A stretch of 35,191 bases of DNA from Myxococcota bacterium (lineage in GTDB: Bacteria > Myxococcota_A > UBA9160 > UBA6930). How positions within the stretch are numbered: the stretch's first letter is position 1; every line of letters starts with the position of its first letter. This document shows positions 7,401-15,233 of this stretch, piece by piece. Made by a program: the position numbers and the translations under genes. The DNA lies in assembly GCA_030065975.1 (NCBI GenBank), contig JASJCN010000039.1, positions 1-35,191 of the forward strand, read 5' to 3'. Under the pieces are notes generated by a model. It did no database searches and was not told the DNA's origin. It was given only the letters and a program-made list of their open reading frames with translations.

Positions 7401-9382
7401 GGGGCCTCGCCGTCTTCCTGTGGGTGTCGGCTCTGGCATTTCCCGCCGATGCGGCCGCCCCCGTTCGCGACGTCCACGACCTCCGCTGGTTCGTCCACGT
7501 CGATCTCATCGACGCCGGCGCCGGAGAGGATCTCGCGTTCTGGCAGGGCGTGATCGACCAGACCATGGCCGAGGCCACGGATCTCTACGAGGGGGGGCAC
7601 GGGCCCTTCGACGCCCCGTGCTGCACCTCGATCGAACGCAGCGCCGCCGTCACCACCTTCGGCATGCCCGGAGACGGCCTCGACGTCCTCGACAGCGCCG
7701 CGGACTATGCGGCGATCGCGGCGATCGGCCTGCCCGGCTCGCGCGCGTTCCTGGTCGACAGCCTCACCTACTGCGGGGGGCCGGCTCCCACCTCGATCGG
7801 CTGCGCCCAGACGCCGTTCTGCGACGGGAACCCGAACGACGACCCCGACCTGTATCTCGTCGTGACCCTCGACTCGCGCGACGGCGGGACCCTGGCCGCG
7901 ACCCTGGCCCACGAGCGCGGCCACAACGCCTGCCTCGTACACGTGGACGGCGACGAGTGCCAGGTGATGCGCGCCGCGGCCGGTGGCCACTGCGTGGACG
8001 CGACGGAGTGCAGCAACCTCATGGCCGGGCGCACGACGACCGGCGGCAGCTGCACCTGCCACGACATGGCCTCGGGCCTCGAGCCCGACGGCACTGCCTG
8101 CACCGGTGTCGCGGGAGGCGTCTGCTCCGGGGGCGTGTGCGGAGTTGCCAGCGGCGACGCCGCCGTCTCGCTGCTGGCGGCCGCCGGGCCCGAGTCGGCC
8201 GACGGGGCCACGCCCGACGACGCCCTCGCCCTGTCCGGGCTCACCGGCGGCTGGAGTGATCTCGGCCCGCTTTCCGGCGGCGGCGACGTGATCGAGGGCC
8301 TCGCCTACGCCCACGACGCCGGCGTCCTCTACGGGGTGGTTCCCGGGCCCGGGGACGACCAGGTCGTCACCGTGGACCGCGTGAGCGGAGACATCACGGC
8401 CACGGTGGGGACGATCGCCAACGGGAGCGAGAGGCTGGTCGCGCTCGCCTACGACCCGGGCGCCACCTCCGCCACGAGCGACGATCGCCTGCTGGCCCTC
8501 TCGACCGACGGAACCTTCGAGGACCTGGTCGAGATCGATCCGGCGTCTCCCTCGACGGCAGTCTTCATCGGATCCCTGGCCTTCGGCGCCGCCGACGGCT
8601 TCCGCGGCCTCGCCTACGACAGCGTGAGCGGCCGCCTCTTCACGGCGAGCCCCTTCGCCGACGGGATCTACGAGATCGACACCTCCACCTGTCCCTTCTT
8701 CTGCGGGCTCACCCAGCAGACGGGCTTCGACCTCTCGCGCTTCGACGCGAGCCTCTCCTACTCGCCGGACACGGGCCGGCTGTACCTCGTCGGCACCCAG
8801 ATCGGGCTCGCACCCCTGGGCGATCGGCTGCTCTACGACGTCGTCGATCCGGCCCAGGGCGCCGTGGTCGAGACCCGGGGCCTCGACGCCTTCACCCCGG
8901 CGGCCCTCGCCGCGCTCGGACCCCTGGCCGAGTGCGCCGACGGCATCGACAACGACGGGGACGGAGACATCGACTTCGCCGGCGGGGATCCGGGCTGCGA
9001 CGACGCCTCGGATCTCTCGGAGACGTCTCCGCTCTTGATGTGCGACGACGGCGCGGACAACGACGGAGACGGCTTCACCGATCAGGTCGATCCGGGCTGT
9101 CTCAACGGCAACTTCCCGCGCGAGGATCCCCAGTGCCAGGACGGCATCAACAACGATTCCGACCTGCGCATCGACTTCGACGGGGGAGAGTCGATCCACG
9201 GCGTCTGCAGCGGCGGGACCTGCCCGCCGGGCGTGAGCGACGTGGACATGGACGGCATCGCCGATCCCGATCCCCAGTGCGTGGGCAAGCCCTTCAAGAA
9301 CAACGAGCGGTGCGGTCTCGGATTCGAGGTGGCGCTGGTGCTGCCGCTCATCGTGTGGGTCCGCGGGCGTCGCCGGGGCTGA
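7397..9382 (+). CDS. Secreted metzincin-like protein with calcium-binding repeats and C-terminal sorting-type tail
   Basis: Predicted secreted zinc metalloprotease of 661 aa. After a signal peptide (VRGLAVFLWVSALAFPADAAA) comes a catalytic-looking region with HERGHNACLVH (172-182), which fits HExxHxxGxxH except for Cys179 in the glycine position. A NLMAG segment (Met209), 27 residues later, fits a metzincin Met-turn. Many paired cysteines follow. The middle (about 255-500) resembles a propeller of short repeats. The C-terminus has MopE-like acidic repeats (CADGIDNDGDGDID, CDDGADNDGDGFTD, CQDGINNDSDLRID). The end is CGLGFEVALVLPLIVWVRGRRRG, a Cys motif, hydrophobic helix and Arg cluster like MYXO-CTERM/GlyGly-CTERM sorting tails. 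GTG 7397 overlaps the previous stop. Protease activity is inferred from the motif alone. Confidence 0.7.
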   Translation: MRGLAVFLWVSALAFPADAAAPVRDVHDLRWFVHVDLIDAGAGEDLAFWQGVIDQTMAEATDLYEGGHGPFDAPCCTSIERSAAVTTFGMPGDGLDVLDSAADYAAIAAIGLPGSRAFLVDSLTYCGGPAPTSIGCAQTPFCDGNPNDDPDLYLVVTLDSRDGGTLAATLAHERGHNACLVHVDGDECQVMRAAAGGHCVDATECSNLMAGRTTTGGSCTCHDMASGLEPDGTACTGVAGGVCSGGVCGVASGDAAVSLLAAAGPESADGATPDDALALSGLTGGWSDLGPLSGGGDVIEGLAYAHDAGVLYGVVPGPGDDQVVTVDRVSGDITATVGTIANGSERLVALAYDPGATSATSDDRLLALSTDGTFEDLVEIDPASPSTAVFIGSLAFGAADGFRGLAYDSVSGRLFTASPFADGIYEIDTSTCPFFCGLTQQTGFDLSRFDASLSYSPDTGRLYLVGTQIGLAPLGDRLLYDVVDPAQGAVVETRGLDAFTPAALAALGPLAECADGIDNDGDGDIDFAGGDPGCDDASDLSETSPLLMCDDGADNDGDGFTDQVDPGCLNGNFPREDPQCQDGINNDSDLRIDFDGGESIHGVCSGGTCPPGVSDVDMDGIADPDPQCVGKPFKNNERCGLGFEVALVLPLIVWVRGRRRG

Positions 9383-9441
9383 GGCCGCCAGCGCGACGCC
9401 CCGATCGACCTGCGGGACCGCCGCTGGATCTTTCGGCCCAT

Positions 9442-9454
9442 GGGGGATTCCCCC
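9442..9454. promoter_or_regulatory. Near-perfect palindrome GGGGGATTCCCCC
   Basis: Two 6-bp arms (GGGGGA and TCCCCC) flank a single central T, about 100 bp upstream of the histidine kinase gene in the longest intergenic space of this part of the window (9383-9553). The one-base centre makes an RNA hairpin unlikely and a dimeric protein-binding site more plausible. No regulator is identified. Confidence 0.25.
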
Positions 9455-9535
9455 GCCCGGACGGGGTCTTCAGCCCCCCGCCTGCACGGCCGATGAGTAC
9501 GAACACGCATCCGTGTCGGGTGCTCGTCGCCTCAC

Positions 9536-9554
9536 TTTGCGGTCGGAGCGCAAA
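9536..9554 (+). promoter_or_regulatory. Small hairpin presenting the Shine-Dalgarno of the histidine kinase gene
   Basis: TTTGCG (9536-9541) pairs with CGCAAA (9549-9554), leaving a loop GTCGGAG that holds the GGAG ribosome-binding sequence; the last A of the stem is the A of the start codon ATG. It could modulate translation initiation. A 6-bp stem can occur by chance. Confidence 0.25.
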
Positions 9555-11422
9555 TGCAGAACCCGAGTCATCTGCTTCGGTGGGTGGATGCGGGCATCGA
9601 GCCCGACGCCGACCCGGCCCTCCTGCGCCGCGCCCGCACCCTCAACGTCGCCACGCTCGCGATGTTCGGCGTCGGGATTCCCTTCGCCTACCGCTACCTC
9701 GATCTCGGGGTGCCCCACCTGGCACTCGCGCTCGGCGCCACGATGCTGGCCGCCGCGCTGAACATGGTGGTGCTGAGACGGACCCGCGATACGCACGTCG
9801 CCGGCCACGTCGCGACCTTCCTGCTCTTCGCCGTCCTCGTGCTCTCCATGGCCAGCGCGGGAGGCTTCTACGATCCGAACTTCGCCTGGCTGTACGTGAT
9901 CCCGCTCGCCGGCGCGATCCTGGTCGGCATGACGGCCTGTGCGTTGTGGGTCGCGATCACCTCGCTCACCACGCTCCTGTTCTGGAGCTTCGAGGCCATG
10001 GGCGTGGTGATTCCGAACGTGATCCCCGAGGAGCAGCGACCGCTCGAGGCGCTGATCAACCGGCTCTCGGCCCTCTTCGCGATCGGGATCATGGCGGGCA
10101 GCTTCCTGATGGTGCAGCGCCGGACCGACCGCGAGATCGAGCAGGAGACCGCCTACGTGGGATTGCTGCGCGAGGCGGCGGAGGCCGCGAGCCAGGCGCT
10201 CCGCTTCGACGAGCTGCTCTCGCGCTTCGTCACCCTCGTCTGCCGGGTGAGCGGCTGGCCCGTGGGCCACGTCTACGTCCCTGCCGAGGACGGCTCGGGC
10301 ACCTACCTGTCCAGCGACGTGTGGCACTTCTCGAGCCCGGACGTACATGCCCGCCTGCGCTCCGACCTCGGCGAGACCGGATTCGAGCCCGGGGAAGGGC
10401 TCGTGGGGCGCGCCGCGGCCGAGCGCGTGCCGGTGCGCGTGGACGAGATCGAGGCCGAGCCCGCGCTCGGGTCCGCCCTCGCGCAGGTCGGCGGCAACCT
10501 CTCGGCCGGCTTCGCGTTCCCGCTCTCGATGGACGGCGAGGTGGCGGCGGTACTCGTCTTCTACGGCCCCCCCGACAGCGTCCCCGACTCGCGCAAGCGG
10601 GATCTCGTCGTCCACCTGGTGGAGCAGGCGGGGCGCGCTGCCGAGCGGCTCCGCATGCTCGACCAGCTCCGTCGCACCGGGCGCATGGACGCGGTCGGTC
10701 AGCTGGCGGCCGGCATCGCCCACGAGATCAACACGCCCATCGCCTACGTGCGCTCGAACCTGGCGTTCCTCGAGCGGGAGTGGACCGGTCTGATGAACGA
10801 GTCCGCCGTCCAGGCGAGTCCCGGGCTTCGGCAGCGCTTGAACGACTGGCAGGACGTCCTCTGCGAGTCGATCGAGGGCGTCGAACGCGCTGCGGGCATC
10901 GTCCGCGACATCAAGACCTGCGCGAAGCCGAACGACGCCGTCCACGAGACCGTGCCCATCGCCGATCTCGTCGACAACGCGATCCGCATGCTCCAGCTCG
11001 AGTTCGGAGGGCGGCTCCAGCTGGTCGCCACGCTCGGCGGCCTGCCCTCGGTGCGCTGCGCCTCGCGCCAGCTCGAGCAGGTGTTCCAGAACCTCATATC
11101 GAACGCCATCCAGGCGATGGACGGGATCGGCACCCTGCGGATCCACGGCGAGGTGCGCGCGGGCAGCGCGATCGTGACCGTGAGCGACGACGGGCCGGGC
11201 ATGACGCCCGAGGTCGTCGAGCGGATCTTCGACCCCTTCTTCACCACCAAGGCGGTGGGGGAGGGGACGGGCCTCGGCCTCGCGATCTGCGCGGACATCG
11301 TCCGCAACCACTCGGGCGAGATCCGCGTGAAGAGCGAGCCCGGAGTCGGCACGACCTTCAGCGTGCGCCTGCCCCTGCCCCCCGATGCCGAGGGCATGAG
11401 CCTGATCCGGCGCTCCGGCTAG
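9554..11422 (+). CDS. Membrane-bound sensor histidine kinase with GAF domain
   Basis: Inner-membrane sensor kinase of 622 aa that should autophosphorylate on histidine and pass phosphate to an unidentified response regulator. Residues about 30-190 hold several hydrophobic helices (for example VATLAMFGVGIPFAYRYL and WLYVIPLAGAILVGMTACAL). About 195-370 is a GAF-like domain. The HisKA H-box is GIAHEINTPIAYVRSNL with His390. The catalytic ATPase domain shows the N-box LEQVFQNLISNAIQAMDG, G1 DDGPGM, F-box FDPFFTTK and G2 GEGTGLGLAI. This order is typical of the NtrB-type HPK4 group. The ATG follows GGAG at 9545-9548. No response regulator is adjacent, so it is an orphan here; the receiver-GGDEF protein at 5784 is a possible but unproven partner. 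Confidence 0.92.
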   Translation: MQNPSHLLRWVDAGIEPDADPALLRRARTLNVATLAMFGVGIPFAYRYLDLGVPHLALALGATMLAAALNMVVLRRTRDTHVAGHVATFLLFAVLVLSMASAGGFYDPNFAWLYVIPLAGAILVGMTACALWVAITSLTTLLFWSFEAMGVVIPNVIPEEQRPLEALINRLSALFAIGIMAGSFLMVQRRTDREIEQETAYVGLLREAAEAASQALRFDELLSRFVTLVCRVSGWPVGHVYVPAEDGSGTYLSSDVWHFSSPDVHARLRSDLGETGFEPGEGLVGRAAAERVPVRVDEIEAEPALGSALAQVGGNLSAGFAFPLSMDGEVAAVLVFYGPPDSVPDSRKRDLVVHLVEQAGRAAERLRMLDQLRRTGRMDAVGQLAAGIAHEINTPIAYVRSNLAFLEREWTGLMNESAVQASPGLRQRLNDWQDVLCESIEGVERAAGIVRDIKTCAKPNDAVHETVPIADLVDNAIRMLQLEFGGRLQLVATLGGLPSVRCASRQLEQVFQNLISNAIQAMDGIGTLRIHGEVRAGSAIVTVSDDGPGMTPEVVERIFDPFFTTKAVGEGTGLGLAICADIVRNHSGEIRVKSEPGVGTTFSVRLPLPPDAEGMSLIRRSG

Positions 11423-11432
11423 CCCTGCGCCG

Positions 11433-12221
11433 TCAGGAGCGCTTCGCGCGGAAGTCCGGCGGCCGCTTCTCGCGGAATGCGGCTCCCCCCTCCGCCGACT
11501 CCTCCGTGCCGTAGTAGAGCGCGAGGGCCTGGAAGCCCAGGGATCCGATGCCGCGGATCGATTCGCTGTCGGCGTTGAAGGAGCGCTTGGCCAGTGCGAT
11601 GGCCGTCGGGCTGCGCGCCACGAGCTCCGCACACCACTCGGCGACCGTCGCGTCGAGCTCGTCGTCCGGCACGACGTGGTTCACGAGGCCCATCTCGCAG
11701 GCCTCCTTCGCGCTGTAGCGGCGGCACAGGTACCACATCTCGCGGGCCTTCTTCTCCCCGACCACGCGGGCGAGGTAGGCCGTACCGAAGCCCGGGTCCA
11801 CCGATCCCATGCGCGGCCCGACCTGGCCGAACACCGCACTCTCCGCTGCCAGGGTGAGGTCGCAGATCGTGGCGAGCACGTTGCCGCCGCCGATCGCGTA
11901 GCCGCGGACCTTGGCCACGACGGGGACCGGCACGTCGCGCATGGCCGTGTGCACCTCGTCGATGGGCATCCCGATTACGCCCCGGCTTCCGCCGTAGCCG
12001 CTTCCCTCGTGGTCGGACTGGTCGCCGCCCGTGCAGAAGGCGCGCTCCCCCGCGCCCGTCAGCACGATCGCTCCGATGTCGCGGTCGTAGCCGAGGGTGC
12101 CGAAGGCATGCACCAGCTCCTCGCAGGTTCGCGCGCGGAAGGCGTTCATCACGTCGGGACGGTCGAGGGTGATGGTGGCGACGCCATCCTCCACCTGGGT
12201 GCGGATGTCCTGGTAGTCCAA
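11433..12221 (-). CDS. badI: 2-ketocyclohexanecarboxyl-CoA hydrolase (BadI-like, crotonase superfamily)
   Basis: Crotonase-fold enzyme of 262 aa. BadI of Rhodopseudomonas palustris (about 260 aa) opens the ring of 2-ketocyclohexanecarboxyl-CoA to pimelyl-CoA. Seen here: the N-terminal DRPDVMNAFRARTCEEL, the oxyanion-hole segments AFCTGGDQS and GYAIGGGNVLATICDL, and FGQVGPRMGSVDPGFG followed by ARVVGEKKAREMWYLCRRY. These agree closely with what I recall of BadI and are more distant from its relative MenB, whose loop reads SFDGGYG. The TTG start at 12221 is supported by GGAGGA about 7 nt upstream. badH lies 25 bp upstream on the same strand and supplies the preceding step, which strengthens the call. 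A MenB (naphthoate synthase) role is the main alternative. Confidence 0.85.
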   Translation of the reverse strand: MDYQDIRTQVEDGVATITLDRPDVMNAFRARTCEELVHAFGTLGYDRDIGAIVLTGAGERAFCTGGDQSDHEGSGYGGSRGVIGMPIDEVHTAMRDVPVPVVAKVRGYAIGGGNVLATICDLTLAAESAVFGQVGPRMGSVDPGFGTAYLARVVGEKKAREMWYLCRRYSAKEACEMGLVNHVVPDDELDATVAEWCAELVARSPTAIALAKRSFNADSESIRGIGSLGFQALALYYGTEESAEGGAAFREKRPPDFRAKRS

Positions 12222-12246
12222 GGGGGTCCTCCGGGGTTCGGCCGGA

Positions 12247-13011
12247 TCAGCCGTGCATGGTGAGCCCGCCGGAGACGCTGATCACCTGCCCCGTGATGAA
12301 GGCGGCGTCGTCCGAGAGCAGGAAGGCGATGAGGCCCGGGTAGTCTTCGGGCTGGCCCAGGCGCTTCATCGGGATCGCGCGCTCGAGGGCCGGGGCCAAC
12401 CTGCCGCTGGAATCGAACTCGCGAAACAGGGTGGTGTCGGTCGGCCCGGGCGCGACGACGTTGAGGGTGATTCCGCGCGTGGCCATCTCGCGCGCCACCG
12501 ACTTCGACAGCGCGACGACGCCCGCCTTGCAGGCGGCGTACACGGCTTCGCCCGACGAGCCCACCCGGGCGGCGTCCGACGCGATGCTCACCACCCGGCC
12601 CTTGCCGGCCGCGAGCATGCGCGGCAGCAGGGTGTGCGTCACGTGGAGGGGCCCCATCAGGTTGACGTCGATCAGGCGGTGCCAGAGCTCCGGGTCGGTG
12701 TCGATGAAGTCGGCGGCGTGGTCGAAGCCCGCGTTGTTCACGAGCCCCTGGATCACTCCCACCTTGGCTTCGAAGGCGTCGACGGCGTGTCGCACCGCGG
12801 CGGCGTCCGAGATGTCGGCGGCGTAGCCGGTGGCGTCTCCGCCGGCCGAGCGGATGGCCGCGGCCGTGGCCTGGGCCATGTCGTCGTCGCGATCGAGCAC
12901 GCCGACCCGCGCCCCTTCCTGGGCCAGGCGCGTGGCCGTGGCCTCGCCGATCCCGCGTCCGGCGCCCGTCACGAGGACCCCCATTCCGTCGAGCCCGCGG
13001 AATCCGCTCAC
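12247..13011 (-). CDS. badH: 2-hydroxycyclohexanecarboxyl-CoA dehydrogenase (BadH-like SDR)
   Basis: Short-chain dehydrogenase of 254 aa expected to oxidise 2-hydroxycyclohexanecarboxyl-CoA to the 2-keto compound with NAD+, the step before BadI. The Rossmann motif is TGAGRGIG (15-22), with the NNAG segment and catalytic Ser145, Tyr158 and Lys162 (YAACK) in place. The stretch SDAARVGSSGEAVYAACK and the C-terminal SDDAAFITGQVISVSGGLTM match R. palustris BadH as I recall it, beyond general SDR similarity. GTG 13011 is chosen because GGAGGAGG lies just upstream and the length then equals BadH (about 255 aa); the frame is open to 13053. It probably forms an operon with badI. SDRs change substrate easily, so the neighbour is important evidence. 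Confidence 0.84.
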   Translation of the reverse strand: MSGFRGLDGMGVLVTGAGRGIGEATATRLAQEGARVGVLDRDDDMAQATAAAIRSAGGDATGYAADISDAAAVRHAVDAFEAKVGVIQGLVNNAGFDHAADFIDTDPELWHRLIDVNLMGPLHVTHTLLPRMLAAGKGRVVSIASDAARVGSSGEAVYAACKAGVVALSKSVAREMATRGITLNVVAPGPTDTTLFREFDSSGRLAPALERAIPMKRLGQPEDYPGLIAFLLSDDAAFITGQVISVSGGLTMHG

Positions 13012-13042
13012 GGCATGCCTCCTCCCCGCGCCCTCGTCGCCA

Positions 13043-13323
13043 TCACGAGGCACGGGTCCCCGAGCCCGGGTCCGAGCTGCGCCAGTCCCGGGCGACGATC
13101 AGCCGCGCGCCCCGTCGGAACGTGAGGTACGACCAGGCCCAGGAGATCACCACGAAGAGCCGGCCGGGCTCAGCCCGGCCATCGCCACCTGGTAGAGGAG
13201 GGGCTGGAAGAGGTGGTGATTGCGCGCATCGACGAGAGTGATCTCGACGTCGGGGTGCTCCGCCAGCCCCCGCGCCGCCCACAGCCCGCCGAAGCCGCCA
13301 CCGACGATCACGACCTGCTTCAC
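13043..13323 (-). pseudogene. ndh: Type II NADH dehydrogenase remnant with a large internal deletion
   Basis: The two ends of an NDH-2 gene are joined with the middle missing. From GTG 13323 the frame reads VKQVVIVGGGFGGLWAARGL, the FAD-binding GxGxxG motif, then NHHLFQPLLYQVAMAGLSPA, the usual NDH-2 N-terminus; it stops at 13147 soon after. In another frame from about 13162 to the stop at 13043 comes RLFVVISWAWSYLTFRRGARLI, the usual NDH-2 C-terminus. The junction lies near 13160 in a CCGG shared by both sides. Family members run about 400-450 aa; fewer than 100 codons remain, out of frame, so roughly 1 kb is lost and no enzyme can be made. badH begins 31 bp downstream on the same strand. 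A misassembly or collapsed read join is the main alternative. Confidence 0.82.
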
Positions 13324-13359
13324 CCTGGGATTCTGACGGAGGAGTCGCGGTCCTGCCGC

Positions 13360-13365
13360 TACCTT
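13360..13365 (+). promoter_or_regulatory. Candidate -10 box (TACCTT) for a leaderless sulfatase-like mRNA
   Basis: TACCTT lies 8 nt before the ATG at 13374, so transcription would begin at or next to the start codon. No Shine-Dalgarno precedes that ATG, which fits a leaderless message. A clear -35 was not found. Confidence 0.35.
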
Positions 13366-13373
13366 CCGCAGCC

Positions 13374-15167
13374 ATGTCCCGGACGGGCTTCGAGCCGACG
13401 TTTCGCGCCGCCGCGCTCCTCGTCTCCATCGGGCTCGCTCCGCCCGCGCTCGTCGCCGCGCTGGGAGGCGCCGACGTGGAGCTCGCCCCGGGCTTGCGGG
13501 TCTCCTGGTTCGAGACGCTCCCGAGCGTCGCGGCCCTCGCGCTCGCCGGGATGGCGTTCGCGTTGCCGGTGCCGAGCCGCGCCGTGAGCCGCTGGCTGCG
13601 CGTGCTCGCACTGGTCTTCCTGGCCAGCGCGGCCGCGGTGCTCTGGACGGGCGGGATCGATTCCGAGGCCTTCTCCTTGCGCCGCCCCGGCCGCCCGACC
13701 CTCGGTGCAGCGATCTGGCTCGGCCTCTCGCTGTGGCGCCCGGGAGTCGGCGCCCGTCTCGATCTGCGCGGCGCCGTGCTCGCGGGTGTGCTCTTCGTCG
13801 TCGCGGCGACGTCCCTCGGCCTCGGCGCACGCGGCCTGGATCGCCGCCACTTCGACGCGCGTCTCGGCGAGCCGGGCGAGAACCCGGAGCGCCGTCCCGA
13901 CGTGGTGCTGATCCTCGCGGATACGTTGCGTGCCGACGCCCTCGGCGCCTTCGGGGCCGAGCCTTCGCAGACGCCCTTCCTCGACGAGCTGGCCGCGCGG
14001 GCCCGCCGCTTCGAGTCGACCTGGTCCCAGGCCGCCTGGACCGTCCCCTCGATGGTGAGCCTCTTCACGGCCCTGCATCCCTCCACGGTCGACGCGGAGG
14101 ACGGAGAGATCCTTCGCACCTGCGGCTTCTCGGGCTTCCGTCTCCCCGAGGTGCCGACCCTGGCGTCGCGCCTGCGCGAGGCCGGACACGTGACCCTCGG
14201 GTTCCAGAAGAACCCGCTGCTGCGTCCGGGAACCGGCTTCGAGCAGGGCTTCGACCACTACGAGACCGTGGGAGGGGATCGTGCCGAGGGCCACGCTGCG
14301 CGGCACATGGTGGATGCCGTGCTGCGCGCAGGCGCGCGGGTCGCCGAGCGGCGCGCGGAGGGGGACCGAAGGCCCCTCTTCTGGTACGTGCACCTGATGG
14401 ACCCCCATCTCGACTACGACCCGCCTTCCGCCTATCACCCCGACGAGCCGGGCCCCGGCGACTTCGACGGAACGGCGAAGGTCGTGCAGGCCGCGGTCCG
14501 CCGCGACGGCGGGCCCACACCCGAAGAGGTGGCGCACATGCGTCGGCTCTACGCCGGTGAGGTCCGCTACCTCGACGATCAGCTGCGGCGCCTCTTCGAC
14601 GGGCTCTCGGAGCAGGGGTTGTGGAGCGACGAGACCCTCTTCGTCTTCCTCGCCGATCACGGCGAGCAGTTCGGCGAGCACGGGCGCTTCGAGCACTGCG
14701 ACATCCATCGGGAGAACCTGCGCGTGCCGCTCCTGATCGGCGGCGCCGGGGTGGTGCCCGGAACGACCTCGAAGCCCGTGCGCCTGATGGACGTGGCGCC
14801 CACGATCCTCGACTGGGTCGGCGCTCCCGGGGTCGTCGCCGAGGGACGAAGCCTGCGGCCCGCACTCGAGGGCGCCGCACTCGAGAGCGTCCCGGCGGTT
14901 AGCGAGCACAAGCGCGGCTACCGGGTCACGACCGACCGCCACGCGCTGCTGGTCGGAAAGGACGGCGAGCGGCTCTTCGACCTGATCGAGGATCCGGGCG
15001 AGACGCGCGATCTCCTCGAGGCCCGTCCCGAAGTGGCGGAGCGGCTGCGCCAAACCCTGGCCGCTCATCGGGAACGCCCGCGACCCGAGCTCGCACCGGC
15101 GCCCGAGGCAGAGCCGCTCGATCCCGAGACGCGCGAGGCCCTTCGCGCACTCGGATATCTCGAGTAG
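13374..15167 (+). CDS. Membrane-anchored sulfatase-family protein with Thr in the formylglycine position
   Basis: Alkaline-phosphatase-superfamily protein of 597 aa. The first ~160 residues contain about four hydrophobic helices; the rest is a periplasmic catalytic domain. Metal-binding motifs are present: DVVLILADTLRADALG at about 178-193 and LADHGEQFGEHG near 426-437. Sulfatases need C/S-x-P-S-R, whose first residue becomes formylglycine. Here the matching site reads WTVPSM, with Thr223 at the nucleophile position and Met for Arg. The enzyme is therefore either a sulfatase-like hydrolase of another kind or a phosphotransferase; threonine is the nucleophile in LtaS/EptA-type relatives. The C-terminal EALRALGYLE is common in this sulfatase group. 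The substrate is unknown. It is divergent from the ndh remnant, 50 bp away. Confidence 0.82.
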   Translation: MSRTGFEPTFRAAALLVSIGLAPPALVAALGGADVELAPGLRVSWFETLPSVAALALAGMAFALPVPSRAVSRWLRVLALVFLASAAAVLWTGGIDSEAFSLRRPGRPTLGAAIWLGLSLWRPGVGARLDLRGAVLAGVLFVVAATSLGLGARGLDRRHFDARLGEPGENPERRPDVVLILADTLRADALGAFGAEPSQTPFLDELAARARRFESTWSQAAWTVPSMVSLFTALHPSTVDAEDGEILRTCGFSGFRLPEVPTLASRLREAGHVTLGFQKNPLLRPGTGFEQGFDHYETVGGDRAEGHAARHMVDAVLRAGARVAERRAEGDRRPLFWYVHLMDPHLDYDPPSAYHPDEPGPGDFDGTAKVVQAAVRRDGGPTPEEVAHMRRLYAGEVRYLDDQLRRLFDGLSEQGLWSDETLFVFLADHGEQFGEHGRFEHCDIHRENLRVPLLIGGAGVVPGTTSKPVRLMDVAPTILDWVGAPGVVAEGRSLRPALEGAALESVPAVSEHKRGYRVTTDRHALLVGKDGERLFDLIEDPGETRDLLEARPEVAERLRQTLAAHRERPRPELAPAPEAEPLDPETREALRALGYLE

Positions 15168-15181
15168 GGCGCCGACGCCGA

Positions 15182-15210
15182 TCGACGCCTCCCTGTCGGG
15201 CGCCTACGGT
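15182..15210 (+). promoter_or_regulatory. Candidate sigma70-type promoter for the amidohydrolase gene
   Basis: TCGACG (15182-15187), 17 bp, then TACGGT (15205-15210). The -35 matches TTGACA at four of six positions. It would give a leader of under 20 nt with a Shine-Dalgarno (GGGAGG) before ATG 15234. Confidence 0.35.
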
Positions 15211-15233
15211 CACGGGGCGACAGGGGAGGGAAC

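Noticed and set aside
11433-12221. MenB (naphthoate synthase) as the identity of the crotonase-family gene
   Set aside because: The loop reads SVDPGFG as in BadI rather than SFDGGYG, and a BadH-like gene is its operon partner; there are no other men genes in view.
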